Assembly (NCBI GenBank): GCA_963706785.1
Contig: CAVPNJ010000001.1
Coordinates: forward strand, 1 to 64,000
DNA from: Pollutimonas sp963706785
GTDB taxonomy: Bacteria; Pseudomonadota; Gammaproteobacteria; Burkholderiales; Burkholderiaceae_B
Direction: 5' to 3'
DNA: 64,000 nt
Part shown: piece after piece, positions 16,205-25,159 of the stretch
Layout of the letters: each line of letters begins with the position of its first letter
How positions within the stretch are numbered: position 1 is the stretch's first letter
Notes under the pieces: generated by a model
What the model saw: only the letters and a program-made list of their open reading frames with translations
Databases searched by the model: none
Told to the model about the DNA's origin: nothing
Position numbers and translations under genes: made by a program

Positions 16205-17653
16205 TTACGCGCGACGCCATTGCGTCAGGCCGCCAGCCTTGTCTTCGAGCTCGATACCACTGCTCTGCAATTGCGCGCGCAGACGATCGGCCTCAGCAAA
16301 ATTCCGGTCTTTCTTTGCTGTTGCGCGCTCGGCAATCAGGGTTTCAATTTGCTCGTTTGTCAGATCAGTCAGCGCATTACTGCCGGTCTGATATCGGCTG
16401 GGGGATTGCAAGTATTGTGCCGGATCCGTCTGCAAAAGGCCTAATAAACCGCCCAGTGCACGTAAAAGGCCCGCAGCCTCGACCGAATGGCTACGGTTAG
16501 CTTCCGAAGACAATTCGAACAGTGCGGCCACGGCGCCCGAGGTATTGAAGTCGTCGTCCATGGCGGCACGAAACGCTTGGGCGCTGGCATGAGTCCAATC
16601 GATGTCAATCGGTTCAGCCGGCACGTTGTGCAGCGTCTGATACAAACGATCTAGTGCATTTTGTGCATCCAGCAGGTTATCGGGCGCATAGTTTTGCTGA
16701 CTGCGGTAATGATTGCGCACGATAAAAAAGCGCAGCATTTCCGCCTCGCGGCAATTTGGCTGATAAGTCGCCTGCTCGTCGGACAAGGCAGAGTCGGCAG
16801 CAACGGTCGCGCGGATTGTGCGGAAATTGTTCAATGACTTAGACATTTTGTCGGCGTCGACCATCAGCGGACCGCAATGCATCCAGATTGATGCAAGCTC
16901 ACCACCGAAGGCTCCTTCGGTCTGGGCGATCTCGTTCTCGTGATGAGGGAATTTCAGGTCCGGGCCACCGCCATGAATATCCAGGGGCAAACCGAGCAGT
17001 GCTTTACTCATTGCAGAGCACTCGATATGCCAGCCCGGCCTCCCGATGCCGTATGCGGAGTCCCATTTTGACTCGGGTGGCTCGTCGGTTTTGGCTGATT
17101 TCCACAAAACGAAATCAAGCGGGTCGCGCTTGCCCGAGCTTACGGCCACCCGTTCGCCTGCGCGCAGATCATCCAGCGACTTGCCTGAAAGCTTACCGTA
17201 ACCTGGAAAGCCTCGTACCGAGTAATTGACATCGCCATCATCGGACTGATAAGCCAAGCCATTATCTTCGAGGCGCTTAATGATGCTGAGCATTTCGCCA
17301 ACATGATCGGTTGCGCGAGGCTCGAAATCGGGCGACTGCACCCCCAAGGCACGTTCATCGGCATGCATGGCATCGATATAAAACGAAGTCACTTCGCTTA
17401 GGCGACGATCGGTTTGCACGGCGCGCCGGATGATCTTGTCGTCGATATCGGTGATATTGCGCACATACTTTACCTTGTAGCCGCTTGCTCGTAGCCAGCG
17501 CTGCACCACGTCGAAGCTGACCAGCATGCGGGCATGTCCGAGATGACAAAAATCGTAAACCGTCATACCGCATACGTACATACGTACCTGTCCGGGCTCT
17601 ACGGTTTTCAGCGGCTCTTTGGCACGGGAAAGGGTGTTATAAATGTGCAGCAT
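16205..17653 (-). CDS. cysS: Cysteinyl-tRNA synthetase
   Basis: A 482-residue class I synthetase. The zinc-ligand and HIGH regions are MYVCGMTVYDFCHLGHAR (C28 a zinc ligand) and the KMSKS loop is DADKMSKSLNNF. The middle holds GWHIECSAMSKALLG and HGGGPDLKFPHHENEIAQ, both diagnostic for CysRS. The C-terminal anticodon part ends RNFAEADRLRAQLQSSGIELED. Length is normal. The start codon follows a weak ribosome binding site. It is the first gene of the leftward string to lysC; the upstream 213 bases separate it from the divergent TPR gene. Confidence 0.96.
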   Translation of the reverse strand: MLHIYNTLSRAKEPLKTVEPGQVRMYVCGMTVYDFCHLGHARMLVSFDVVQRWLRASGYKVKYVRNITDIDDKIIRRAVQTDRRLSEVTSFYIDAMHADERALGVQSPDFEPRATDHVGEMLSIIKRLEDNGLAYQSDDGDVNYSVRGFPGYGKLSGKSLDDLRAGERVAVSSGKRDPLDFVLWKSAKTDEPPESKWDSAYGIGRPGWHIECSAMSKALLGLPLDIHGGGPDLKFPHHENEIAQTEGAFGGELASIWMHCGPLMVDADKMSKSLNNFRTIRATVAADSALSDEQATYQPNCREAEMLRFFIVRNHYRSQQNYAPDNLLDAQNALDRLYQTLHNVPAEPIDIDWTHASAQAFRAAMDDDFNTSGAVAALFELSSEANRSHSVEAAGLLRALGGLLGLLQTDPAQYLQSPSRYQTGSNALTDLTNEQIETLIAERATAKKDRNFAEADRLRAQLQSSGIELEDKAGGLTQWRRA

Positions 17654-17867
17654 GTGCGGTAAATATCTATAAATAAGTACGATTGCGGACCCGATCCAGT
17701 TCGATTGGGTTGCTGTAAACTGGGTGCAAGCCGCAAAGCATGGCTAAAATGGCGGTCGATAAGTATAGCAAGCGAACTGAGCGCTGCTGTTTAAGTGTGA
17801 CCCGCAACTCGATTTCGAGTTAAACGATGTACCACCAATCCAACCTTCACATATAGGTGTTTAGCCT
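17654..17867. promoter_or_regulatory. Divergent intergenic region cysS / TPR gene
   Basis: About 213 bases between two divergent genes. A near-palindrome AACTCGATTTCGAGTT is at 17806-17821. No T-box-like or other leader structure is recognisable for cysS. Confidence 0.35.
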
Positions 17868-18638
17868 GTGATTCGAATTTCTTGTCCTGTATTAGCGATC
17901 GCCCTAATCGTGGGCGGGCTGTCGGTACAAACCGCCGGTGCCCAAATGCCGGCGCCCGGCGTCGAGCCACATGTCGATCTTACCGCCACACTCGATGCGG
18001 GTCCAGGCAACACGACGTTTAGCAAGGATTCCAAACGGGTCCGAGTAAACATCGCAAAACCTTCTCCCCCAGACACAGGCAAGCTGTTTAACGACGCGCC
18101 GCCCGCCGAAGGCGGTTGGAAAGGACTCGCCAAGCTGCTTGCGGCACTTACGCCTAGTGTCGACACCGAAATTCCGCTTACGGCTTCGCAAATCACCAGC
18201 AGAATTTCTTCCATGCTCGACAGTGGTAAAAATCAGCAAGCGCTTGATGTCATTCAAAAACGTATGGCGCAAAATCAGGCACAAGGCGGCATGGGCACCG
18301 ATGTGCAATTACTGTTCTTGCACGCCCGCGCTTTGGCCGCCCTTGGCCGCCAAGACGAGGCTATAGAAAGCTACCGTCAAATGACGACGCTGTATCCCGA
18401 ATTGCCCGAGCCCTGGAACAACCTCGCTGCCGAATATGTTAAACAGGGTAAGCTTGAAATGGCCCAAGACGCCCTTACCATGGCACTTGCAGCAAATCCC
18501 GATTACGGTACGGCGCGCGCCAACATGGGTGAGGTTCAGTTATTGCTTGCACGGCAGTCGTTCCAAGGCGCGGCCCAGCTGGGCGTGGGCGGTGCTCAAA
18601 GCAAAGCCGAAGCCACCACGAATCTCTTGAAAAAATAA
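17868..18638 (+). CDS. Exported TPR-repeat protein
   Basis: A 256-residue protein starting at a GTG. Residues 1-25 are a signal peptide (SCPVLAIALIVGGLSVQTAG, then AQ). The C-terminal half has tetratricopeptide-like helices (ARALAALGRQDEAIESYRQM, PEPWNNLAAEYVKQGKLEMA and NPDYGTARANMGEVQLLLA). The last residues before the stop are KKATTNLLKK-like. TPR proteins act as scaffolds; this one should act in the periplasm or on the envelope. It precedes ppiB by a few bases, so co-transcription with the peptidyl-prolyl isomerase and a shared role in envelope protein folding are plausible (inference). Confidence 0.8.
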   Translation: MIRISCPVLAIALIVGGLSVQTAGAQMPAPGVEPHVDLTATLDAGPGNTTFSKDSKRVRVNIAKPSPPDTGKLFNDAPPAEGGWKGLAKLLAALTPSVDTEIPLTASQITSRISSMLDSGKNQQALDVIQKRMAQNQAQGGMGTDVQLLFLHARALAALGRQDEAIESYRQMTTLYPELPEPWNNLAAEYVKQGKLEMAQDALTMALAANPDYGTARANMGEVQLLLARQSFQGAAQLGVGGAQSKAEATTNLLKK

Positions 18639-18642
18639 TTTT

Positions 18643-19311
18643 TTGAAACTGACCTCCATCGTTATGCCTTCATTCACTTCTATCATCGGCACGTTTAGCC
18701 CAGCGCTACGTGCCGTTAGCCTTGCTTGTGCAACGTCGCTGGCTTTAAGCCTGGGCAGCGTTGCGCAAGCCGCCACTTCAACTCCTACTCAAGGTAACCC
18801 AATGAGCACCACTCCAAACGTAAAACTTCAAACCAACCATGGCGACATGCTCATCGAGCTTGATGCTGAAAAAGCACCAAAAACAGTGGAAAGCTTCCTG
18901 ACCTACGTAAAAGAAGGCTTTTACAATGGTACGATTTTCCACCGTGTTATCAATAGCTTCATGATCCAGGGCGGCGGCTTCGATGCTGACATGAAACAAA
19001 AACAAACCCATGCGCCAGTTGAGAACGAAGCCAACAACGGCCTGAAGAACAATCGTTACACCTTGGCGATGGCCCGCACTTCCGATCCACACTCGGCAAC
19101 GGCTCAGTTCTTTATTAACGTTGCCGACAACGACTTTCTGAACTTCACCTCGCCAACTCCAAACGGTTGGGGTTACACCGTGTTCGGTAAAGTCATCGAA
19201 GGCACTGAAGTTGTTGACAAGATCAGAATGGTAAAAACCGGCAATAAGGGCTTCCATCAAGACGTTCCCGTTGAAGATGTCATTATCGAGAAAGCCACAA
19301 TCGTTGAATAA
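18643..19311 (+). CDS. ppiB: Peptidyl-prolyl isomerase (cyclophilin PpiB) with an N-terminal signal sequence
   Basis: The cyclophilin domain runs from VKLQTNHGDMLIELDAEKAP to the end, with FHRVINSFMIQGGG, the QFFINVADNDFLNF segment and GYTVFGKVIEG. It catalyses cis-trans isomerisation of Xaa-Pro bonds. The frame extends upstream through a hydrophobic stretch (ALRAVSLACATSLALSLGSVAQA) that looks like a cleavable signal. Starts: TTG at 18643 or ATG at 18664. An internal ATG at 18801 (MSTTPNVKLQ) is where cytoplasmic PpiB normally begins and is preceded by AAGG. The gene may thus give an exported form, a cytoplasmic form, or both. It lies between the TPR gene and lpxH, overlapping the latter. 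Confidence 0.87.
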   Translation: MKLTSIVMPSFTSIIGTFSPALRAVSLACATSLALSLGSVAQAATSTPTQGNPMSTTPNVKLQTNHGDMLIELDAEKAPKTVESFLTYVKEGFYNGTIFHRVINSFMIQGGGFDADMKQKQTHAPVENEANNGLKNNRYTLAMARTSDPHSATAQFFINVADNDFLNFTSPTPNGWGYTVFGKVIEGTEVVDKIRMVKTGNKGFHQDVPVEDVIIEKATIVE

Positions 19312-20074
19312 GATTTCGCTGGCGGGAACCGTCTGGATCGCCTCAGATATACATCTGGGGCCCAATACACCAGCAACCGCCAAAGCATTCGATGTATTTT
19401 TGGACAAGGCATGCGCACAGGCGGATGCCTTGATTTTATGCGGCGACATCTTTGATGCCTGGATAGGCGACGACTTTGCCCTTTCGGCGCCGCCAGATTG
19501 GCTGGCGCAGACACTGGACAGGCTCAAACGGGTGTCCGCGAGAATGCCGCTATGGCTGGGGCGCGGCAACCGAGACTTTCTGATCGGCAAAGCGTTGGCG
19601 GATCATGTAGGTGGGCGACTGTTGCCCGATGCCGTATGCCTGGATACAGACTGCGGTCGAATGCTTTTGTCGCACGGTGATGAATACTGCACCTTCGACA
19701 CTAAATACCAACGCTTCCGGCGTATTGTGCGCAACCCCGTAGTACAGCGACTATTTCTTGGTCTAAGCCTTAAATTGCGCCGCAATATTGCTGACTGGGC
19801 AAGAAACCGCAGCATGAATGCGAATCGCTATAAATCCATGAACATCATGGACGTGAACCCCGTAGCGATTGCCCAGGCGTTTGCAGATAACGGCGTCAAT
19901 ACGTTGATACACGGGCACACACACCGCCCTGCGGTCCATCACTTGTCTATAGCGGGACGGGCTTGTAAGCGCATCGTGTTGCCTGACTGGGATTATGACC
20001 ACGCAACAGTTCCCCGCGGCGGGTGGCTATCGATAGAACGCCGTGGTCCTGTGCTGCATCAGGACACCTGGTAA
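19271..20074 (+). CDS. lpxH: UDP-2,3-diacylglucosamine diphosphatase
   Basis: A calcineurin-like phosphoesterase of lipid A synthesis that cleaves UDP-2,3-diacylglucosamine to lipid X and UMP at the inner membrane. The metal motifs are in order: ASDIHLGP, CGDIFDAWIGDD, GRGNRDFLIG, LSHGDEYCT and IHGHTHRPAVH. The 19271 start overlaps ppiB by 41 bases; a TTG at 19304, overlapping the ppiB stop, would give 256 residues and a more usual N terminus just before VWIASDIHLGP. The stop at 20074 directly abuts the stop of the convergent permease gene with no base between. Confidence 0.92.
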   Translation: MKMSLSRKPQSLNKISLAGTVWIASDIHLGPNTPATAKAFDVFLDKACAQADALILCGDIFDAWIGDDFALSAPPDWLAQTLDRLKRVSARMPLWLGRGNRDFLIGKALADHVGGRLLPDAVCLDTDCGRMLLSHGDEYCTFDTKYQRFRRIVRNPVVQRLFLGLSLKLRRNIADWARNRSMNANRYKSMNIMDVNPVAIAQAFADNGVNTLIHGHTHRPAVHHLSIAGRACKRIVLPDWDYDHATVPRGGWLSIERRGPVLHQDTW

Positions 20075-21796
20075 TCAGGCTTCAAAGTCTAGCCGAAGCT
20101 GCGCAACAGCGTCGCGTTGCCGAACATGCACGCGCTTAGCGAGTCGACTTAACATGTAAGCCGTCAGGTGAGCCGTCGCTTCGGGATCATTCATCAAGGC
20201 CTCGGCAGACGGTGCGGCAGCACGGGCAACCGGCAAGGCAGTCCCCGAGTAGGTGAAGGTAACGCGCAAAGCGTATTCGTCGAACCGGGTCTTGACGTCC
20301 AGCCAGTGCTGATCGGGCGAAATGCTGCGACTATGAGCCAGCAGATCGAAGGCCTGCCATACCGCTTGCTCGGCACGCTGTACCGCATCACGCCGGGCGC
20401 CCCACAAGCGGCCCTGATTCTCCATGAAAACATTAAGATCGTCGGCTGTGGTCGCATCAATCAGGAAACGTTGTTTTGTACGTCGCGATGCGCCCAGGCG
20501 AAACAGCACGGTCAACAGCAACGCTACCAGTGTGCCGTTGGTAACCCCTGCAAGGCTCATGAAGCCCGCCAGCGGAGCGTATTCCAATCCTGCGACAATA
20601 TAGTGATGTGATACACCGACTATAAGCCCCACCCCCAAGGCCAGCGAACGGCGGTCGTCCAGCATGCGGGAGGCCACCAGCTTTAATCCAGCCATCAATA
20701 GAAATGCAGAAAGAAACAGCAATAAAGCCGCAATGACCGGCGCTGGAACCGCAAGCCATAAAATGATCAGCTTCGAACACAGAGCGGTCACCACAAGGAA
20801 CGCCGCAACCCAGTAGCCTAGATAGCGACTAGCGCAGCCAGAAGTGGCTGCTAGACCCACCGCACCGCCACTAGCGGACTGCGGCATTGCGTTAATGAAT
20901 GAGGCAAGCACGTGGCTTAGGCCTTCAGCCCGCAAACCGCGCCCATAAGCATGCAGATCGGGCTTGTGCCAGTCGGCATCGGCCGTTCGTTGGGCGACCG
21001 TTTGGGTCCCGATCGACATCAAAGACAGCGCCAGGCCCATCAATACATATGGCCATACCATGCTTACGTCAAAAGCCCAGCCGAAAGCCGGCCAGTCGGG
21101 TAGGCGGATCCATGGAGTCGAAGCGATAAAACCCATACTATCGACCGGCAACATACCCAACCCCGCAGCCAACGCGCTACCGGCAAGCAAGCCCAGTAAG
21201 GATGCGAATAAACGGACACGTGATTTCAGCCAGATATTGCAGAAAACCATCACAAACAGGGTAAAAGCAGCCACCATCAGTTCCAGATTCGTGGCGCCCA
21301 TGCCGGCCTTAAGCTCGAATAGCAACTTGAGGCCGACCTGTCCGGTAGCGACTCCGGTCAGCATTACTGCCAAGCCAGCAATTTCTACCGTAAAGATGCT
21401 GCGTAAACGCACGATACAAGTGCTGAGAGCCAATTGGGTCAGACCCGTAATGCAGACCATACCGTAGGCTACAGGCATGCCGCCAGAGCTGCTGCTGGCC
21501 AAAAACATGACGGCAAAAACTGTGGGGGTAGCCTGCAAGGGATAGTAGTATCCGGAACCGATGCCCCACCGGTTCATTGTTTGCAGCAAAATGGATAGCG
21601 CGCTGGCGATTAGCGAGGCGCTCGCAATATCCAGGTAGCTGCCGGTGCCTAGATGCGAAGAGCTATCTTGCACGAACAAGTTCGGCACGACCAGCAGCGC
21701 CCCTAGGAAAGCGATCTGTTGCAACACCAGACCCAGCGCAGTAGGAACCGGCAGCTTGTCGTTAAGCCAGAAGGCGATGGAGTCAGGTTTGCGCAT
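20075..21796 (-). CDS. NCS2-family nucleobase permease with a C-terminal extension
   Basis: A 573-residue protein with about 12-14 hydrophobic segments in its first 440 residues. Marks of the uracil/xanthine (NCS2) permease family are GLVLQQIAFLGALLVVPNL near the N terminus, the SASGGAVGLAATSGCASRYL segment and repeated glycine-rich helices. The last 130 residues (after FRLGASRRTKQRFL) are hydrophilic, with NVFMENQGRLWGARRDAVQR, and look like an additional cytoplasmic domain not present in UraA or XanQ. Likely a proton-coupled purine or pyrimidine importer; substrate unknown. It is a single leftward gene. Confidence 0.82.
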   Translation of the reverse strand: MRKPDSIAFWLNDKLPVPTALGLVLQQIAFLGALLVVPNLFVQDSSSHLGTGSYLDIASASLIASALSILLQTMNRWGIGSGYYYPLQATPTVFAVMFLASSSSGGMPVAYGMVCITGLTQLALSTCIVRLRSIFTVEIAGLAVMLTGVATGQVGLKLLFELKAGMGATNLELMVAAFTLFVMVFCNIWLKSRVRLFASLLGLLAGSALAAGLGMLPVDSMGFIASTPWIRLPDWPAFGWAFDVSMVWPYVLMGLALSLMSIGTQTVAQRTADADWHKPDLHAYGRGLRAEGLSHVLASFINAMPQSASGGAVGLAATSGCASRYLGYWVAAFLVVTALCSKLIILWLAVPAPVIAALLLFLSAFLLMAGLKLVASRMLDDRRSLALGVGLIVGVSHHYIVAGLEYAPLAGFMSLAGVTNGTLVALLLTVLFRLGASRRTKQRFLIDATTADDLNVFMENQGRLWGARRDAVQRAEQAVWQAFDLLAHSRSISPDQHWLDVKTRFDEYALRVTFTYSGTALPVARAAAPSAEALMNDPEATAHLTAYMLSRLAKRVHVRQRDAVAQLRLDFEA

Positions 21797-21858
21797 GGCT
21801 TCCCGCTAACGGAGGCCATGCGCAAATGCATGGACGGACAATTTGCATGATGGCGGGG

Positions 21859-22548
21859 TTAGATCGCCGGCATCAAATGTAAGTCGCCATGATCGGATTT
21901 CCATAGGTCCCCAGTTTCAATGTCGAACCACCAACCATGCAAGGCCAGATTTCCGGCATCGACACGTTCTTTTACCCAGGGATAGGTCAGTAAATTATGC
22001 AAAGAGCCAGTGACGGCCGCGCGCTCCACCAGGCCCGGGTTCTGCTTCAGGAGATCCAGGGACACCTTTTTTCTGACTCCGGATTCGTCCGCATCGAGAA
22101 AGAGTTCGGTTGCGTTCATGGCCATGGAGACCCAGTCGCCGACAAACTCGCGGTCGATCGGACGTCCGTCAGCCGCGGCAAGTACCGCCTTGATACCGCC
22201 GCAGCTGGCATGCCCCAGTACTATGATGTGATCGACGGCGAGATCGCGAACCGCATATTCAATGGCGGCCCCGGTGCCGTGCAGACCGGCCCCCTGCTGA
22301 TAAGGAGGCACCAGGTTGGCGACGTTGCGCACCGTGAAGAGTTCGCCAGGATGCGCCTGCAGCAAGACGCCAGTATCGACTCGCGAATCGCTGCATGCAA
22401 TGATGAGGGTAGCAGGAGCCTGTCCTTCGGTGGCCAGCTTATGCATCATTTCAGGATCGCGCTGGTAAAACTCGCTTCGAAACCGCCGTACGGCGGCCTC
22501 GAAATGTGAAATATCCCTAAGGCCATGTTGGCAGCAATCTGCACTCAT
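21859..22548 (-). CDS. Beta-class carbonic anhydrase
   Basis: A 229-residue zinc enzyme interconverting CO2 and bicarbonate. The metal ligands and dyad are in TLIIACSDSRVD (C52, D54, R56) and IVLGHASCGGIKA (H113, C116). The segment FTVRNVANLVPPY is also typical. Bicarbonate supply supports carboxylases such as the acetyl-CoA carboxylase encoded in this window. It is transcribed leftward in line with the permease, with 62 bases between them, and behind uppP. Confidence 0.93.
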   Translation of the reverse strand: MSADCCQHGLRDISHFEAAVRRFRSEFYQRDPEMMHKLATEGQAPATLIIACSDSRVDTGVLLQAHPGELFTVRNVANLVPPYQQGAGLHGTGAAIEYAVRDLAVDHIIVLGHASCGGIKAVLAAADGRPIDREFVGDWVSMAMNATELFLDADESGVRKKVSLDLLKQNPGLVERAAVTGSLHNLLTYPWVKERVDAGNLALHGWWFDIETGDLWKSDHGDLHLMPAI

Positions 22549-22612
22549 ACGCTATCACTTTAAAAAGTGGGTTTAGATATAGCGTGCAATTATAGCGGGA
22601 TGTTTCTATTCT

Positions 22613-23509
22613 TTACCGCAGGACTAGCCAGATCATGACAACTATGCCCAAAGCAATGCGATACCAGGCGAAAGGTCGGTAAGTGCGTTTAGATACGAAA
22701 CGTAGCACCGCCTTTACTACAACAAGGGCGCTAATAAAAGCTGCCACAAAGCCGACCACAATAGCCGCGGTTTGAGCGTCGGACAAGGCGCCGCTATTTC
22801 GATAAAGGTCGTATACCGTCGCAGCGAGCATGGTCGGCATGGCCAGGAAGAAAGAGAATTCGGTCGCTGTTCTTCGTTGAATTCCGGCCATCATTCCACT
22901 GATAATGGTCGCTCCGGACCTTGAGGTACCGGGAACCATAGCCAGGCACTGTGCGAACCCGACTATTAAAGATTGCTTCCAGGTAATCTGTTCGAGCGTA
23001 TAGGCGGTGGCGTACTGCGATGCAACCGAATCATTGCCCGGGTTAGTCGCCGCCGCCCCTTCGTCCGAAGGCGTGGAACCGGTTCCAGTCTTGGAATACT
23101 GGGGCTTGCGTTCCACCCACAGCATGATCAGTCCTCCGACGATCAGGGTGACCACAAATACGCCCGGATTATGAAACAACATCTTGATGTATTTGATCAT
23201 CAAGGCGCCAATGACAGCCGCCGGCAAAAAGGCAATTAGTAAATTTCGCGCGAATAAGACTTCGCTGCGCTCGCCGGTCAAGACTCCGCGTACCAACTGT
23301 AGCAAGCGTTCACGAAATATCCACATAACGGCCATGATTGAGCCGAACTGGATCACGACCTCGAATACCTTGTCGCTTCCGGATGAGAAATTAATCCAGT
23401 CCCCAATAAGTAATAAGTGGGCCGTACTTGATACAGGGATAAATTCCGTGAATCCTTCCATCATGCCCAGGAACCAGGCCTTTAGCAGAAACCAGCTACT
23501 TTCAGTCAT
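22613..23509 (-). CDS. uppP: Undecaprenyl-diphosphatase
   Basis: A 298-residue polytopic membrane enzyme that dephosphorylates undecaprenyl pyrophosphate so the carrier can be reused in peptidoglycan and O-antigen synthesis; overproduction gives bacitracin resistance. The two signatures are EGFTEFIPVSSTAHLLLIG near the N terminus and MVPGTSRSGATIISGMMAG in the second half. A loop of about 40 residues between (GTGSTPSDEGAAATNPGNDS) is longer than in E. coli UppP. The start overlaps the stop of the TerC/CorC gene by 8 bases, indicating translational coupling. Confidence 0.95.
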   Translation of the reverse strand: MTESSWFLLKAWFLGMMEGFTEFIPVSSTAHLLLIGDWINFSSGSDKVFEVVIQFGSIMAVMWIFRERLLQLVRGVLTGERSEVLFARNLLIAFLPAAVIGALMIKYIKMLFHNPGVFVVTLIVGGLIMLWVERKPQYSKTGTGSTPSDEGAAATNPGNDSVASQYATAYTLEQITWKQSLIVGFAQCLAMVPGTSRSGATIISGMMAGIQRRTATEFSFFLAMPTMLAATVYDLYRNSGALSDAQTAAIVVGFVAAFISALVVVKAVLRFVSKRTYRPFAWYRIALGIVVMIWLVLR

Positions 23510-25085
23510 ACTCGCTCATGTCGTTTGGATCGTCAATGTTGTGATAAATACGTTCGATTTGCACCGCCGCAATGCGACGGCCCTCGACACGCAATACCGT
23601 GAATTTTAAGGTGGCATGCGTCTGATCCAACTCGCAACTGTCACCCACCTTGGGCAAATGCCCAAAATGTTCAAGCAGATAGCCAGCCAGCGTGGAATAC
23701 CCCTCGTCGTCGTCGACCAGGTCATCTGTGTTCAATAAAAGTTCAAGATGATGCAGGTCGGCCGCGCCGTCCGCGCGCCAGCGGTCATTGCCCTCGATAA
23801 CTATATCAGGCGTTTCGTCTTCGTCAGGAAATTCGCCAGCAATCGCTTCGAACACGTCGATAGGAGTTATCACCCCTTCGATAGTGCCAAACTCATCAGT
23901 GACCAGCACTAATTGGCCGCGTGATCGCTTCAACGTGTCCATCAGGCGCAATACCCCTATGGATTCATGCACGATGATGGGATCTCGCAAGCGAGATAAG
24001 CGAATCGCACTTTGGGTGATCAGGTCGGCGATCATTTCTTTGGCCCTGCCTATGCCGACCACCTCATCAAGTGAACCGCGGCACACCGGGAAAAAACTGT
24101 GCGGCGCTTTGATGATCTGTTCGCGCAGTTGGTCGGGATCATCATCAAGGTTGATCCATGAAATATTGGTGCGCGGGGTCATGATGGAATTAATGGAACG
24201 GTCGGCCAAGGTAAGCACGCCGCTCACCATATAGCGCTCTTCATCGCCGAAGGCCTGGGAAGAAGTCGCTTCGTTGGACGCCAGACTTTGCTCGGGCCCC
24301 AGTAGTGGGCGCTTGCCGAGCATACGCAAGACCCCTTCGGCAGTACGTTCGCGCAAGGGCCTTCGTGCATCAGCCCGGCGCATATTGCGCCTGGCCAACT
24401 GGTTGATCATTTCAATAGCCACGGAAAATGTAATCGCGGCGTACAAATAGCCTTTAGGGACGGCATACCCGAATCCCTCTGCCAATAAGGAAAAGCCGAT
24501 GGTCAGCAAAAAACCGAGACAAAGAATCACGACGGTGGGATGGGCGTTCACGAACCGCGTGAGCGGTTTGGACGCCGCGAGCATGATGCTCATAGCAATC
24601 ACGACAGCAATCATCATGATAGCCAGGTGATCGACCATGCCGACAGCCGTGATCACTGCATCGATAGAAAAAACCGCATCAAGAATAACGATTTGTGTAA
24701 CGATGACCCAGAAGCTGGCGTGCATGCGTGATCCGGACGGATTCACCGCGCGGCCCTCCACGCGCTCATGAAGCTCCAGCGTACCTTTGAACAGCAAAAA
24801 GAAACCACCCACGATAAGTATCAGGTCCCGTCCTGAAAAGTTGAACGGTCCCGCCGAGAACAGTGGGTCGGTGAGCTTTATTAACCAAGACATCACCGAA
24901 AGGAGTATCAGCCGCATGACCAACGCCAGCGATAATCCTATGATACGTGCCCGGTCGCGCAAGTCGGGCGGAAGCTTTTCGACCAGAATCGCAATGAAAA
25001 TAAGATTGTCTATGCCCAGCACAATCTCTAGAATCACCAGCGTCAGCAAACCGATCCAGGCCGAAGGGTCCAGCATCCACTCCAT
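23502..25085 (-). CDS. TerC-family membrane protein with CBS pair and CorC/HlyC domain
   Basis: A 527-residue protein. Residues 1-230 are the TerC membrane domain (LEIVLGIDNLIFIAIL, and DAVFSIDAVITAVG with the conserved acidic residues in membrane helices). Residues 290-420 hold two CBS modules (MVSGVLTLADRSINSIMTPR, then GQLVLVTDEFGTIEGVITP), and the end is the CorC_HlyC transporter-associated domain (TLAGYLLEHFGHLPKVGD). This matches YoaE/YegH-type proteins, suggested to handle Mn or other metal ions. I start at MEWMLDPSAW (25085), where the family begins, not at the longer frame start 25145. Confidence 0.88.
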   Translation of the reverse strand: MEWMLDPSAWIGLLTLVILEIVLGIDNLIFIAILVEKLPPDLRDRARIIGLSLALVMRLILLSVMSWLIKLTDPLFSAGPFNFSGRDLILIVGGFFLLFKGTLELHERVEGRAVNPSGSRMHASFWVIVTQIVILDAVFSIDAVITAVGMVDHLAIMMIAVVIAMSIMLAASKPLTRFVNAHPTVVILCLGFLLTIGFSLLAEGFGYAVPKGYLYAAITFSVAIEMINQLARRNMRRADARRPLRERTAEGVLRMLGKRPLLGPEQSLASNEATSSQAFGDEERYMVSGVLTLADRSINSIMTPRTNISWINLDDDPDQLREQIIKAPHSFFPVCRGSLDEVVGIGRAKEMIADLITQSAIRLSRLRDPIIVHESIGVLRLMDTLKRSRGQLVLVTDEFGTIEGVITPIDVFEAIAGEFPDEDETPDIVIEGNDRWRADGAADLHHLELLLNTDDLVDDDEGYSTLAGYLLEHFGHLPKVGDSCELDQTHATLKFTVLRVEGRRIAAVQIERIYHNIDDPNDMSEYD

Positions 25086-25114
25086 CAGGCAGCTCCGAAA
25101 GGCAAGCGCAAGTA

Positions 25115-25143
25115 CCAAAAAAGAACGGGGGGCGGTAACCCCC
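25115..25143 (-). terminator. Intrinsic terminator after suhB
   Basis: On the minus strand the five-base stem GGGGG (25139-25143) pairs with CCCCC within 25127-25132 around TTACCG, followed after GTT by CTTTTTTGG. It sits 17 bases past the suhB stop and before the TerC start. Confidence 0.6.
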
Positions 25144-25159
25144 AAACCAACAGCAGTGT

